From Amycolatopsis sp. 2-15 (GTDB lineage Bacteria; Actinomycetota; Actinomycetes; Mycobacteriales; Pseudonocardiaceae): 64,000 nucleotides of DNA. The notes beneath the pieces are model-generated. The model made no database searches. It saw only the letters and a program-made list of their open reading frames with translations, and was not told the DNA's origin. The translations under genes were made by a program, and so were the position numbers. Of the stretch, positions 32,858 through 41,917 are shown piece after piece. The stretch is from NCBI RefSeq assembly GCF_030285625.1, contig NZ_CP127294.1:1312001-1376000 (forward strand), in the 5' to 3' direction. Position 1 is the stretch's first letter. Each line of letters begins with the position of its first letter.

Positions 32858-33835
32858 ATGTACGCGATCACGACCCGCGAACCCGGCGGTCCCGAGGTTC
32901 TCGAGTGGACCGAAGTCCCCGACCCCAGCCCCGGCCCCGGTGAAGTGCTGCTCGACGTGGCCGCCAGCGCGGTCAACCGAGCGGACCTGCTGCAGCGCCA
33001 GGGCAACTATCCGCCGCCGCCCGGGTCGAGCGGGACGATCGGCCTCGAGTGCTCCGGCACGATCGCGGAGCTGGGCGAGGGCGTCGAAGGCTGGCAGGTC
33101 GGCGACGAGGTGTGTGCGCTGCTCGCGGGCGGTGGCTACGCCGAGCGCGTGGTCGTGCCTGCCGGCCAGCTGCTGCCCGTGCCCGGCGAGGTCGAGCTGC
33201 TCGCGGCGGCCGGGCTGCCGGAGGTCGCGTGCACGGTGTGGGCCAACGTCGTGATGCACGCGAAGCTCACCGAAGGCCAGACGCTGCTGGTCCACGGTGG
33301 CGCGGGCGGCATCGGCACCCACGCGATCCAGGTGGGCAAGGCGCTGGGCGCGACGGTCGCCGTCACCGCGGGTTCGCCCGAGCGGCTCGAACGCTGCCGC
33401 CAGCTCGGCGCCGACATCACGATCAACTACAAGGAGCAGGACTTCGTCGAGGTGCTGCGCGCCGAGACCAAGGGCGCCGACGTCATCCTCGACAACATGG
33501 GCGCGAAGTACCTGCAGCGCAACGTCGACGCGCTGCGCACCGACGGCCGGCTCGTGATCATCGGCATGCAGGGCGGGGTCAAGGGCGAGCTGAACATCGG
33601 CAGCCTGCTGGGCAAGCGCGCGAGCGTTTTCGCCGCCGGGCTGCGGTTCCGTCCGCTGGACCAGAAGGCCGCCATCGTCGCCGACGTGCGTGAACGCCTG
33701 TGGCCGCTGGTCGAGGACGGTTCCGTGAAGCCGATCATCGGCCAGGTCGTGCCGATGGCCGAGGCGGCTTCGGCGCACCGCATGCTCGAAGAGGGCTCGG
33801 TGTTCGGGAAGATCCTGCTGACCGCGAAGTCCTGA
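32858..33835 (+). CDS. NAD(P)H quinone oxidoreductase / PIG3-like zinc-free MDR protein
   Basis: A 325-residue medium-chain reductase: GroES-like N-domain (SAVNRADLLQRQGNYPPP), Rossmann domain with HGGAGGIGTHAIQVGKALGA, and GADVILDNMGAKYLQRNVDA. Catalytic-zinc ligands are absent, as in quinone oxidoreductases. It reduces quinones or enones with NADPH (family). Position matches M. tuberculosis Rv3777 at the start of the Rv3777-Rv3783 block. The shorter ATG at 32858 was chosen because it begins the conserved MYAITTREPGG. Confidence 0.9.
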   Translation: MYAITTREPGGPEVLEWTEVPDPSPGPGEVLLDVAASAVNRADLLQRQGNYPPPPGSSGTIGLECSGTIAELGEGVEGWQVGDEVCALLAGGGYAERVVVPAGQLLPVPGEVELLAAAGLPEVACTVWANVVMHAKLTEGQTLLVHGGAGGIGTHAIQVGKALGATVAVTAGSPERLERCRQLGADITINYKEQDFVEVLRAETKGADVILDNMGAKYLQRNVDALRTDGRLVIIGMQGGVKGELNIGSLLGKRASVFAAGLRFRPLDQKAAIVADVRERLWPLVEDGSVKPIIGQVVPMAEAASAHRMLEEGSVFGKILLTAKS

Positions 33836-33862
33836 ACCGGAGGGCTGCGCCGGCTTTTCCGG

Positions 33863-35062
33863 TCAGCGCAGCTCTTCCAGGACGCGCACCAGCTGGTTGA
33901 TCTCGAAGACGTTGGAGTAGTGCGCGAGTCCGATGCGCACCGCTCCGCCCACCTCGCCGACGCCGAGCGACGCGAAGACGCCGGCCGATCCGTCGTCGGC
34001 GAAGGCGCAGAGGCCTTGCGACGCCAGGTACTCCGCGACTTCCGGTGATTTCTTGCCCTGCACGGCGAATGCGAGCGCGGGGATGCGGCGCATGGCGTCG
34101 CCGATCACCATCACGTGGCGCAGCGAGCGAAGCTCCGTGGACAGCTGCGCGAGCAGGCCCGCGTGGTACGACTTGGCGGAGCCGAGCGACGTCACGAGTC
34201 TTTCGCGGCGCGAGCCGGACGCGGCGTCGTCGAGACCGGCGAGGTAGTCGATCGACGCGACGAGGCCCGCGAGCAGCGGGTATGCGTGGGGGCCGAGCTC
34301 GAGGCGCGCGGCGCCGCGCGCGGCCGGGTCGAGCGAGGCGGACGGGATGCGTTCGAGCATCTCGGGGTCGCGGAACACGAGCGCGCCCACCGACGGGCCG
34401 CCCCACGCCTGCGCGGAGACGACCATGACGTCAGCGCCCAGCTCGGCGAGGTCGAGCGGCACGAAGGGGGCCGCGTACGTCGCGTCCACCACCACGAGCG
34501 CGCCGACGCGCTTGGCGAACTCGATGACGGTGGGAACGTCGGGGCGTGTGCCGACCGAGCCCGACGCGAGCGTGACCGTGACGGCTTTGGTGCGGGCGGA
34601 CACGAGGTTCTCGTACTGCCACGCGGGCAGCTCGCACGTCTCGATGTCGATCTCGCCCCAGCGCACGACTGCGCCCACGCGCTTCGCGGCGCGCTGCCAC
34701 GGCGCGAGGTTCGCCTCCTCGTCGAGCCGGGACACGACGACCTCGTCGCCGATCGTCCAGCGCTCGGCGAGCGCGTCGACGAGACGGCGCAGCATCACCG
34801 GCGCGCTCGGTCCGAGCACGACGGCGGCCGGGTCCGCCCCGACCAGATCTGCCACTGCCCGCCGGGCCGCGGTGACAATGCTCTCCGCGCGCTGAGAGGC
34901 CGGAAACGCTCCGCCCGGCCCGGACACCGGGGCACGCATGGCCGTCGAAACGGCCGAAGCGACCTGTTCCGGGACCAGCATTCCGGCGGCGCCGTCGAAG
35001 TGAATCCAGCCATCACCCAGCGCGGGGAACAACCCACGGATACGAGCGACGTCGAACGCCAT
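33863..35062 (-). CDS. Class V aminotransferase / cysteine desulfurase-like protein without PLP lysine
   Basis: A 399-residue fold-type I protein that aligns by eye with the cysteine desulfurase-like family: HFDGAAGMLVPEQVA, SRLDEEANLAPWQRAA, VTLASGSVGTRPD and VVVDATYAAPF. Where family members have the PLP Schiff-base Lys (SAYKxxGPxxG) it reads SAQAWGGPSVG, so Lys is Ala, and the stacking His segment is also changed. It cannot form the usual internal aldimine and is probably a pseudoenzyme. Position corresponds to Rv3778c. Divergent from bpa. Confidence 0.82.
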   Translation of the reverse strand: MAFDVARIRGLFPALGDGWIHFDGAAGMLVPEQVASAVSTAMRAPVSGPGGAFPASQRAESIVTAARRAVADLVGADPAAVVLGPSAPVMLRRLVDALAERWTIGDEVVVSRLDEEANLAPWQRAAKRVGAVVRWGEIDIETCELPAWQYENLVSARTKAVTVTLASGSVGTRPDVPTVIEFAKRVGALVVVDATYAAPFVPLDLAELGADVMVVSAQAWGGPSVGALVFRDPEMLERIPSASLDPAARGAARLELGPHAYPLLAGLVASIDYLAGLDDAASGSRRERLVTSLGSAKSYHAGLLAQLSTELRSLRHVMVIGDAMRRIPALAFAVQGKKSPEVAEYLASQGLCAFADDGSAGVFASLGVGEVGGAVRIGLAHYSNVFEINQLVRVLEELR

Positions 35063-35161
35063 GGTGACACCGTACGGACGTGCGGTTTAGCGGTTACCGC
35101 GGGGTTGGCTCATACGGCTACGCTCGGAGGCGACGCTGGCGTTTCTGATGGGATGGAGCAT

Positions 35162-35728
35162 ATGAGCGAGCCGAACTTCCGGCAGGCTTCCGACGCCGAA
35201 TCGACCCCTCACGTGGTGGTCGTCGGCCCCGACGGGGTCCCGGTCGGCTCCCCCGCGCCTTCTCTTGAAGGCGACGAAGCCGTCGGCGAGCTGGTCGAAG
35301 AGCCGGCCAAGGTCATGCGCATCGGGACGATGATCAAGCAGCTCCTGGAGGAGGTCCGGGCCGCACCGCTGGACGACGCCAGCCGGAACCGGGTGCGCGA
35401 GATCCACCAGAACTCGGTGCGCGAGCTGCAGGAGGCCCTGGCGCCCGAGCTGCGCGAGGAGCTGCAGCGCTTGGTGCACCCGTTCACCGACGACTCGACT
35501 CCGTCGGACGCCGAGCTGCGGATCGCGCAGGCCCAGCTTGTGGGCTGGCTGGAGGGACTGTTCCACGGCATCCAGACGGCCCTGTTCGCCCAGCAGATGG
35601 CGGCCCGGGTCCAGCTGGAGCAGATGCGACGCGGGCTGCCGGCCGGGTCGTCGGGCGCGGTGATGCCGGGCGGTCCTGGTGGTGAGGGGCAGCGGCCCGG
35701 GATCAGTGGGACTGGGCAGTATCTCTGA
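35162..35728 (+). CDS. bpa: Bacterial proteasome activator Bpa (PafE)
   Basis: A 188-residue protein, close to M. tuberculosis Rv3780. Nearly invariant blocks are AKVMRIGTMIKQLLEEVRAA, PSDAELRIAQAQLVGWLEGL and FHGIQTALFAQQMAARVQLE, forming the four-helix bundle of the ring, and the C-terminal GQYL that docks on the 20S proteasome. Bpa rings stimulate ATP-independent degradation. The N-terminal 50 residues are variable and disordered. ATG 35162 follows GGAG closely; ATG 35153 is an alternative. In mycobacteria it sits next to the galactan exporter; here about 9 kb of other genes intervene. Confidence 0.93.
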   Translation: MSEPNFRQASDAESTPHVVVVGPDGVPVGSPAPSLEGDEAVGELVEEPAKVMRIGTMIKQLLEEVRAAPLDDASRNRVREIHQNSVRELQEALAPELREELQRLVHPFTDDSTPSDAELRIAQAQLVGWLEGLFHGIQTALFAQQMAARVQLEQMRRGLPAGSSGAVMPGGPGGEGQRPGISGTGQYL

Positions 35729-35767
35729 GGTTGTGCCGGCTTTGAGTACGTGAGCCGACTGAGGTTT

Positions 35768-35813
35768 CGAGGGGACCCTTCGCGCGCTGGCTGTGGCGCG
35801 AACGGTCCCCTCG
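35768..35813. terminator. Bidirectional terminator after bpa
   Basis: An 18-bp stem with one mismatch (GAGGGGACCCTTCGCGC core against its complement) in the convergent gap between bpa and the epoxide hydrolase gene. Confidence 0.8.
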
Positions 35814-35849
35814 CACCGTTTCGGGGTGGCCGGACTCTTCGGGCGACGT

Positions 35850-36992
35850 TCAGAGGCTCCCGAAGAACTTCCGGATGTCGCCGATCAACGCGTCCGGCTC
35901 TTCGAGCGCCGGGAAGTGGCCGCCGCGCGGGAACTCCGACCAGTGGACGACGTTGTTCGCGCTCTCGGCCAGCGGTCGGACCGGCAGGCCGATGTCGTCG
36001 GGGAAGACGGCGACGCCCACCGGGACCGTGCAGTCGGGCAGCGGTGCGCCCCACGGGCCTTCCAAAGCGGCGTAGATCCGGGCCGACGAGTTGGCCGTGC
36101 CGGTGAACCAGTAGATCGACACGTCGGTGAGCAGATCGTCGCGGTCGATGAGGTCGTGGTCGGTGTTCGAGAAGGACCGGAATTTCTCCGCGATCCACGC
36201 CAGCTGGCCGGCCGGTGAGTCGGTGAGGCCGTACGCAAGCGTTTGCGGCTTGGTGGATTGGATCATCGCGTAGCCCGTGCCGGCGTACTGGAAAGCCCGC
36301 GACTTCTGCAGCGACCGCTCCGCCGTCGCCAGCTCGGCACCCGCCGGCCCGTCCAGATCCCCCTCCTCACGCGCGACGGCGGTGGGCAGCATCGTCACGT
36401 GCACGCCCAGCACCCGCGACGGGAACTGCACACCCAGCTCGCGGGAGATCAGGGCGCCCCAGTCGCCGCCGTGCGTGCCGAAGCGCTCGTAGCCGAGGCG
36501 CGTCATCAACGAAGCCCACGCCCGCGCCCCGCGCGCCGGCCCCCAGCCGCGGTCCTTCGTCGGCCCCGAGAACGCGAACCCGGGTATCGACGGCGCGACC
36601 ACGTGGAACGCTTCCGCGGGGTCCCCGCCGTACGCCCGCGGGTCGGTCAGTGGCCCGATCACGTCCAGGAACTCGACGATCGACCCCGGCCAGCCGTGCG
36701 TCAGCAGCAGCGGCGTGGCCCCCTCCTCGGGCGAGCGGACGTGGAGGAAGTGCACGTTCGCGCCGTCGATGGTGGTCGTGAACTGCGGAAACGCGTTGAT
36801 CCGCTCCTCGGCCGCCCGCCAGTCGAAACCCAGGCGCCAGTACTCCGCCAGCTCCTGCACGGCGTCCACCGGAATCCCCAGCTCCCACTCGACGCCCTCG
36901 GGCTGGTCCGGCCAGCGCGTGTGCGCGAGCCTCGCGTGGAGGTCGTCGAGGTCGGCCTGCGGAACGTGAACTCGGAACGGAGTGAGGTTCAT
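35850..36992 (-). CDS. Epoxide hydrolase (microsomal type, EHN domain)
   Basis: A 380-residue alpha/beta hydrolase. The N-terminal EHN lid (PFRVHVPQADLDDLHARLAH through INAFPQFTTTIDG) is followed by the oxyanion-hole motif HGWPGS, nucleophile Asp in HGGDWGA, the ring-opening Tyr region GTGYAMIQSTKPQTLAYGL and base His in RGGHFPALEEP. It adds water to epoxides or juvenile-hormone-like substrates. ATG 36992 begins the conserved MNLTPFR. It marks the left edge of the DNA between bpa and wzm and has no obvious link to pseudaminic acid synthesis. Confidence 0.9.
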   Translation of the reverse strand: MNLTPFRVHVPQADLDDLHARLAHTRWPDQPEGVEWELGIPVDAVQELAEYWRLGFDWRAAEERINAFPQFTTTIDGANVHFLHVRSPEEGATPLLLTHGWPGSIVEFLDVIGPLTDPRAYGGDPAEAFHVVAPSIPGFAFSGPTKDRGWGPARGARAWASLMTRLGYERFGTHGGDWGALISRELGVQFPSRVLGVHVTMLPTAVAREEGDLDGPAGAELATAERSLQKSRAFQYAGTGYAMIQSTKPQTLAYGLTDSPAGQLAWIAEKFRSFSNTDHDLIDRDDLLTDVSIYWFTGTANSSARIYAALEGPWGAPLPDCTVPVGVAVFPDDIGLPVRPLAESANNVVHWSEFPRGGHFPALEEPDALIGDIRKFFGSL

Positions 36993-37031
36993 GGACCCCA
37001 CACTAAAAGCCATCAAGGACAGATTCGGACC

Positions 37032-37319
37032 TCAATCGCCCACGCGGTCGTCCGGGTCGTGGCGAATGGCGGACCCGGGAGGGCCCCAGCCGACGAGGTC
37101 GTCGAGCGCCTCCGCCACCAGTTCGGCGTCCGCGGTCCTGCCCGCTTCCTCCAGCGAAACCGCCACCCGCGCGACGACGCCCTCGATCCAGTCACGAGTG
37201 AGGCCCGACGCCAGCCGGTCGCGGAAGACATCGTCGATGGCGTCGACCACGCCGTCCGTCCGGCGAAGCACGGCCGCGACGTCCGCCACCAACCGTTGCT
37301 CCTCGGCTTCGAGGTTCAT
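37032..37319 (-). CDS. Small acidic protein of unknown function behind pseG
   Basis: A 95-residue protein, mostly helical (LEAEEQRLVADVAAVLRRTD, then VARVAVSLEEAGRTADAELV), that I do not recognise. It is the last gene of the pseF-pseG operon, starting 13 bases after pseG from ATG 37319 (ATG 37328 is an alternative, after GATCGG). Charged helices suggest a soluble partner or regulator of the Pse enzymes, but nothing in the sequence proves it. Confidence 0.6.
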   Translation of the reverse strand: MNLEAEEQRLVADVAAVLRRTDGVVDAIDDVFRDRLASGLTRDWIEGVVARVAVSLEEAGRTADAELVAEALDDLVGWGPPGSAIRHDPDDRVGD

Positions 37320-37332
37320 TCCGCGCATCCGA

Positions 37333-38304
37333 TCACAGCGAGGCGATGACGTCCAGGACCCGGTCCGCACCGAGTCCGTCCACAGTAGACGCGGCTGCAG
37401 TGGACAACGAGGACCGCAGGCCGGGATCCGACAGCAGCTCGCCGAGCGCGGAAACCACGGCGGGCAAACGATCCGCCAGCGAACCGGCGTCACCCAGGCC
37501 CACCGCCAAGCCGAGGTCAAGAGCCGCCCGGTAACCCGGCCCCTGGTTGTCCACCAGCTGCACCGCCGCCGTCGGGATGCCGAGGCAGCAGAGTTCCAGG
37601 AAGGTGACGCCGGTGGCGCTCACGGCGACGTCCGTGGTGGCCAGAAGATCAAGCAGGCCCGGGTGCGGGGCGGCGACCCGGATCGACTGGTCGTCCGACA
37701 GAACAGGCAACGCGGGCTCACCCCGGACCAGCGCATCGGCTGAAAATGGCAACCCCGTGGCCGCGAGGGCGCGGAGCAACACGCCGACCGTCCCCGACCA
37801 CTCGGCGCCGCCGCCCAGGACGACGGTGACACGGAGCGAGGCGGAAGCGACAGCAGACCGACGGGCCCGAGCAGCCAGCACCCCCGAGCGCAGCGCCGTG
37901 TACGCCACGCCCCGCAGCAGCACGCCCGAACCATCCGCAGGGCGAGACGAAGGCGTAAACCCCGCGTCGACCACGACATCCGCGGGGCGACGGCCGAAGG
38001 TGTCATCCTCCAGGGACACCAGCAGCGCGCCGGCGGCGTTGACCTCGCCGCGCAGGTCGCCGAGGCCGTAGTGGTCCACGAGGACCGTGTCGAAACCGGC
38101 AGCCAAGGACGGCCAGTCGGAGACGGGCAAGCGCGGCACCGACAGCTCGTCGAAGCGCGAAGCCAGCCATTCCGCGTTGTCCGTGGCGCCCGCGAAGGAG
38201 ACGTCCCAGCCGCGGGCGACGGCGCGCTCGGCGTAGGCCACGACGCGCGAGATGTGGCCCGCGCCGATCACCGGGGACGCGTCGGCGCGCAGCAGGAGCT
38301 TCAC
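37333..38304 (-). CDS. pseG: UDP-2,4-diacetamido-2,4,6-trideoxy-L-altrose hydrolase PseG
   Basis: A 323-residue GT-B-like hydrolase that releases UDP from the altrose precursor in pseudaminic acid synthesis. The N-terminal signature LLRADASPVIGAGHISRVV matches PseG/SpsG, followed by LVDHYGLG and the nucleotide-binding C-half VVLGGGAEWSG, ATTDVAVSATGVTFLELCCLG and PTAAVQLVDNQGP. GTG 38304 overlaps the pseF stop by four bases (GTGA); the open frame continues far upstream but in the wrong frame for pseF. Fifth gene type of the complete pathway found here. Confidence 0.85.
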   Translation of the reverse strand: MKLLLRADASPVIGAGHISRVVAYAERAVARGWDVSFAGATDNAEWLASRFDELSVPRLPVSDWPSLAAGFDTVLVDHYGLGDLRGEVNAAGALLVSLEDDTFGRRPADVVVDAGFTPSSRPADGSGVLLRGVAYTALRSGVLAARARRSAVASASLRVTVVLGGGAEWSGTVGVLLRALAATGLPFSADALVRGEPALPVLSDDQSIRVAAPHPGLLDLLATTDVAVSATGVTFLELCCLGIPTAAVQLVDNQGPGYRAALDLGLAVGLGDAGSLADRLPAVVSALGELLSDPGLRSSLSTAAASTVDGLGADRVLDVIASL

Positions 38305-39047
38305 TGGCCGAGCTTCTTCTGCTCGACGTGCGCGTTGAGCGCCACCAGGTCCGGCCGTGAACGCAGCAGGGCGACCACCGAACGCCAGGAAGCCGGCTGG
38401 TCGCCCAGCGAGTCGACAACCGCCGAGATCAGGTCCCAGTCCTCCGGGGTGTCGAGGGTGACGCGCAAGTCGTCGGCGGCCGGGCTCACCACCACGCCCG
38501 TGCACGAGTACCGCGAAGGCTGCCGGTAGATCGCCGACGTCACGTGCTCGCGGTCCGGGCCCGACGCCGTCGAAACCTGCTCGACGAGCACCTCGGCCCG
38601 CACCAGCTCCGCGTCGAATCCCCGCGGCAGCGTCCGCACGAGCGTGGTGCTCACGTAGTCCAGCGACGGTTCCGCGCGCCACACCGCCGCCAGCCGGCCG
38701 ACCAGTGCGGGGTCGAGCAGGGGGCAGTCGGCGGTGAGCCGGACCACCGCGTCGGCCGGGTACGACGAGAGCGCCACGCCGAAGCGAGCCACCACGTCGT
38801 CGAGCGGGCCGCGTGCGACCAGCGCGCCGCAGCGCTCGGCTTCGAGGGCCACGGCGTCGTCGTCGGGCGCATCCGAGGTGGCGACCACCACCTGGTCCAC
38901 ACCGGGAGCGGCGGCTGCCGCGCGGACGACCCAGCCGAGCACACTGCGCCCGGCCAGGGGACGCAGCACCTTGCCCGGCAGGCGCGTCGAGGAGGACCGG
39001 GCCTGGATCACGGCGTTGACGCCGAGGCCTTCACGCATGGGTGACAT
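38301..39047 (-). CDS. pseF: Pseudaminic acid cytidylyltransferase-like protein (PseF/SpsF)
   Basis: A 248-residue nucleotidyltransferase of the SpsF/PseF/NeuA type. Signature VIQARSSSTRLPGKVLRPL (CTP-binding, R..ST..PGK), then VDQVVVATSDAPDDDAVALE and RLTADCPLLDP with the metal-binding Asp. In this context it should make CMP-pseudaminic acid. SpsF-like enzymes for other sugars are the alternative. The start is ATG 39047 or 39038. Divergent from pseB with about 54 bp between, so one shared promoter region probably drives both halves. Overlaps pseG by four bases. Confidence 0.82.
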   Translation of the reverse strand: MSPMREGLGVNAVIQARSSSTRLPGKVLRPLAGRSVLGWVVRAAAAAPGVDQVVVATSDAPDDDAVALEAERCGALVARGPLDDVVARFGVALSSYPADAVVRLTADCPLLDPALVGRLAAVWRAEPSLDYVSTTLVRTLPRGFDAELVRAEVLVEQVSTASGPDREHVTSAIYRQPSRYSCTGVVVSPAADDLRVTLDTPEDWDLISAVVDSLGDQPASWRSVVALLRSRPDLVALNAHVEQKKLGQ

Positions 39048-39100
39048 GATGGCCTGCGGCAACGCGCCAGAACCAAGAACCCCAACCGCGGAGGTCGTCG

Positions 39101-40084
39101 ATGTCCGAGCTGGATGGTTCCAGCATCCTGCTCACCGGCGGGACCGGCTCGTTCGGCAAGGCGTTCATCACCCACGCCCTCGCCGAGCTGAACCCCAGCC
39201 GGCTGGTCGTGCTCTCCCGCGATGAGCTCAAGCAGTACGAAGCCCGGCAGCTGTTCAACGACGACCCGCGGCTGCGCTGGTTCATCGGTGACGTCCGCGA
39301 CCGTCGCCGCCTCGAGCGCGCCATGCACGGTGTCGACTACGTCGTGCACGCCGCGGCGCTCAAGCAGGTGGACACGGGTGAGTACAACCCGTTCGAGTTC
39401 GTCCAGACCAATGTGATGGGCTCGCAGAACGTGATCGAGGCCGCGATCGACACCGGCGTGAAGAAGGTCGTCGCGCTGTCGACCGACAAGGCGTCGAGCC
39501 CGATCAACCTCTACGGCGCCACCAAGCTGTGCGCCGACCGGATGTTCATCAGCGGCAACCACTACGCGGCCGCGCACGTCACGCGGTTCTCCGTGGTGCG
39601 CTACGGCAACGTGATGGGCTCGCGCGGCAGCGTGATCCCGTTCTTCCGCAAGCTCGCCGAGCAGGGCGAGTCGCTGCCGATCACGCACAAGGACATGACG
39701 CGGTTCTGGATCACGCTGCCGCAGGCCGTGAAGTTCGTGGTGGACTCGTTCGACCAGATGCACGGCGGCGAGCTGTACGTGCCGCGGATCCCGAGCATGC
39801 GGCTCGTCGACCTCGCGCAGGCCATCGCGCCGGGTTCGCCGATGCACGAGGTGGGCGTGCGCCCGGGCGAGAAGCTGCACGAGGAGATGATCGCCCCCGA
39901 CGACGCGCGCCGGACCGTGCAGCTGCCCGACCGCTACGTCGTGCAGCCCCACCTCGCGGGCTGGGGTTACGAGCCCCCTGCCGACGGCAAGCCGATGCCC
40001 GAAGGGTTCGCGTACCGCTCCGACACCAACGACCTGTGGCTCGAAGCCGACGAACTTCGCAAGCTGGTCGAGCAGTATGCCTGA
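39101..40084 (+). CDS. pseB: UDP-GlcNAc 4,6-dehydratase (5-inverting) PseB
   Basis: A 327-residue extended SDR that starts the pathway by converting UDP-GlcNAc to the 4-keto-6-deoxy-L-arabino sugar. Motifs are LLTGGTGSFGKAF (NADP-binding), VVHAAALKQVD, VVALSTDKASSPINLYGATK (STDKA and YxxxK) and VRYGNVMGSRGSVIPFF, all characteristic of PseB/FlaA1. C-terminal PGEKLHEEMI is also conserved. ATG 39101 follows GGAGG nine bases upstream. Eight bases overlap with pseC. Confidence 0.94.
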   Translation: MSELDGSSILLTGGTGSFGKAFITHALAELNPSRLVVLSRDELKQYEARQLFNDDPRLRWFIGDVRDRRRLERAMHGVDYVVHAAALKQVDTGEYNPFEFVQTNVMGSQNVIEAAIDTGVKKVVALSTDKASSPINLYGATKLCADRMFISGNHYAAAHVTRFSVVRYGNVMGSRGSVIPFFRKLAEQGESLPITHKDMTRFWITLPQAVKFVVDSFDQMHGGELYVPRIPSMRLVDLAQAIAPGSPMHEVGVRPGEKLHEEMIAPDDARRTVQLPDRYVVQPHLAGWGYEPPADGKPMPEGFAYRSDTNDLWLEADELRKLVEQYA

Positions 40085-41213
40085 GTTCTTGCCCTACGGC
40101 CGCCAGTCCGTGACCGACGAGGACGTCGCCGCCGTCACTGAGGTCCTGCGGGGTGACTGGCTCACGACCGGTCCCGCCGTCGCGCGCTTCGAGGCCGATC
40201 TCGCTCTGCACACCGGAGGGGTCCCGGCCGTCGCCGTCACTTCGGGCACGGCGGCGCTGCACGTCGCGTACGCAGCGGCGGCTCTGGTGCCGGGCGACGA
40301 AGTCGTGGCGTCGCCGATGACGTTCGTCGCCACGGCCGCCACCGCCGCGCTGCACGGCGCGAAGGTGGTCTTCGCCGACGTCGAACCGGACACCGGCAAC
40401 CTCGCCGTCGAGGCCGCGGCCGCTGCTGTCACCGAGCGCACGAAGGTCGTCGCGGCCGTCGACTACGCCGGCCACCCCGCGGAGCTGGACGCGCTGGCAG
40501 ACGTCGCGCACCACGCGGGCGCGCTCCTGCTGGAGGACGCCGCGCATTCCGTCGGCGGCAGCTGGCAGGGCCGCGCGGTCGGGTCGCTCGCCGACCTGAC
40601 CACGTTCTCCTTCTTCCCCACCAAAAACCTCACCACGGCCGAGGGCGGCGCCGTCGTCACCGCGTCCCCGGAGCTGCTGCAGCGCGCCCAGGCGTTCCGC
40701 AATCACGGCCTGGTCCGCGACAAGGCCCTGCAGCGCTACCCGGACGAAGGCGGCTGGCACCAGGAGGTGCACGAGTTCGGCCTGAACTACCGCTTGCCCG
40801 ACGTCCTGTGCGCCCTGGGCAGCAGCCAGCTCACGCGGCTGGCGGAGTTCAAGAAGCGCCGCGCCGAAATCCACGCGCGCTACAACGCCGCCCTCGCCGA
40901 CGTTTCGGGCGTGCTGACCCCGCCGTCCCGCCCCGGCGCGGACCCGGTGTGGCACCTCTACCCGCTGCGCGTCCTCGACGGCCGGCGCCGCGCGCTGTTC
41001 GACCACCTGCGTGGGCTCGGCATCGGCGTGCAGGTCAACTACATCCCCGCCTACTGGCACCCGGTCTTCGAGGACCTCGGCTACCGCCGCGGCCTGTGCC
41101 CGAACGCCGAGGCGTACTACGAGCAGGAGCTGTCGCTGCCGCTCTTCCCCTCCCTGACGGACGCGGATGTGGACCGGGTTGTCGATGGGGTGCGGAGCTT
41201 CTTCGGGATCTGA
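40077..41213 (+). CDS. pseC: UDP-4-amino-4,6-dideoxy-altrosamine transaminase PseC
   Basis: A 378-residue DegT/DnrJ/EryC1 aminotransferase, second step of the pathway. Starts FLPYGRQSVTDEDVAAVTEV, cofactor region TSGTAALHVAYAAAAL, Asp/His of LLEDAAHSVGGSW, PLP Lys in FFPTKNLTTAEGG and the C-terminal GIGVQVNYIPAYWHPVF that shapes the PseC active site. ATG 40077 lies inside the end of pseB, so the two are coupled. It converges with the five-gene operon from 44598. Confidence 0.94.
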   Translation: MPEFLPYGRQSVTDEDVAAVTEVLRGDWLTTGPAVARFEADLALHTGGVPAVAVTSGTAALHVAYAAAALVPGDEVVASPMTFVATAATAALHGAKVVFADVEPDTGNLAVEAAAAAVTERTKVVAAVDYAGHPAELDALADVAHHAGALLLEDAAHSVGGSWQGRAVGSLADLTTFSFFPTKNLTTAEGGAVVTASPELLQRAQAFRNHGLVRDKALQRYPDEGGWHQEVHEFGLNYRLPDVLCALGSSQLTRLAEFKKRRAEIHARYNAALADVSGVLTPPSRPGADPVWHLYPLRVLDGRRRALFDHLRGLGIGVQVNYIPAYWHPVFEDLGYRRGLCPNAEAYYEQELSLPLFPSLTDADVDRVVDGVRSFFGI

Positions 41214-41385
41214 CGGTAAGCCGGACGGCTCGGGGGAACCGGCATCCTCGCCTCGCGAGCTAGTCCGGTTCGGGTCAGCGCGTCAGTGGTGGCCGACATC
41301 TCTTGTGGCCACCTCAGAATTCCCAGGGGTCCTCGGCCGTCCCGCGCGAGCCACCGATCACGTTCCCGTGCAATCTGAAGCCGGA

Positions 41386-41907
41386 TCACCGGTCCCGACC
41401 CCAGTGATCTCGGAGTGCGCCTCGTTTACGAGCAGTTGATCGCAGGTGGCACGACCCGACCACGCGAGCCGACGTCCACCTCACCTGGGCGTCAGGCTTC
41501 TTCCCCGCCTCAGCATCATCGCGCATCACCACCGCGTGCCACACCAGCACCAGTGGCACCACGAGCAGCTCCAGCACGATCGCCGCCCGGAACACCGGGT
41601 GGGGCGCGCCGGTGCGGCGCGCCGAGATGAGCCGGGGCACGCCGCCGAGGGCCGCGGTGCCGAGGACGAGCCGGGTTGTCGCCGCGCGTTTCTCGGGGCG
41701 GCGGAGCGACCACCAGAGCGCGAGGCCGGCCGCGGTCCAGAATGTGTTCACGAAGCGGTATTCGCTGTCGACGCTGGGGGCGGCGGGGGCGCCGCCCGGG
41801 GCGCGTTCGGGGCCGCCCAGGATGGCGGTGAGGCCGCTGGCGACGGGGATCGCCCCGAGGACGCCGAGGACGGTCAGCAGCGCCTTGCGGGATTTCGCTC
41901 GTGCCAT
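41386..41907 (-). CDS. DUF4345-like small membrane protein at the end of the Pse operon
   Basis: A 173-residue protein with about four hydrophobic helices: KALLTVLGVLGAIPVASGLTA, SEYRFVNTFWTAAGLALWW, TRLVLGTAALGGVPRLISA and AAIVLELLVVPLVLVWHAVV. The pattern, with SEYRF and an Arg-containing cytosolic turn, is like DUF4345. The last ~40 residues are hydrophilic and unlike the family. Ten bases separate it from pseI. Whether it serves glycan export or merely rides on the operon is unknown. Confidence 0.6.
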   Translation of the reverse strand: MARAKSRKALLTVLGVLGAIPVASGLTAILGGPERAPGGAPAAPSVDSEYRFVNTFWTAAGLALWWSLRRPEKRAATTRLVLGTAALGGVPRLISARRTGAPHPVFRAAIVLELLVVPLVLVWHAVVMRDDAEAGKKPDAQVRWTSARVVGSCHLRSTARKRGALRDHWGRDR

Positions 41908-41917
41908 GCGGCCGAGA

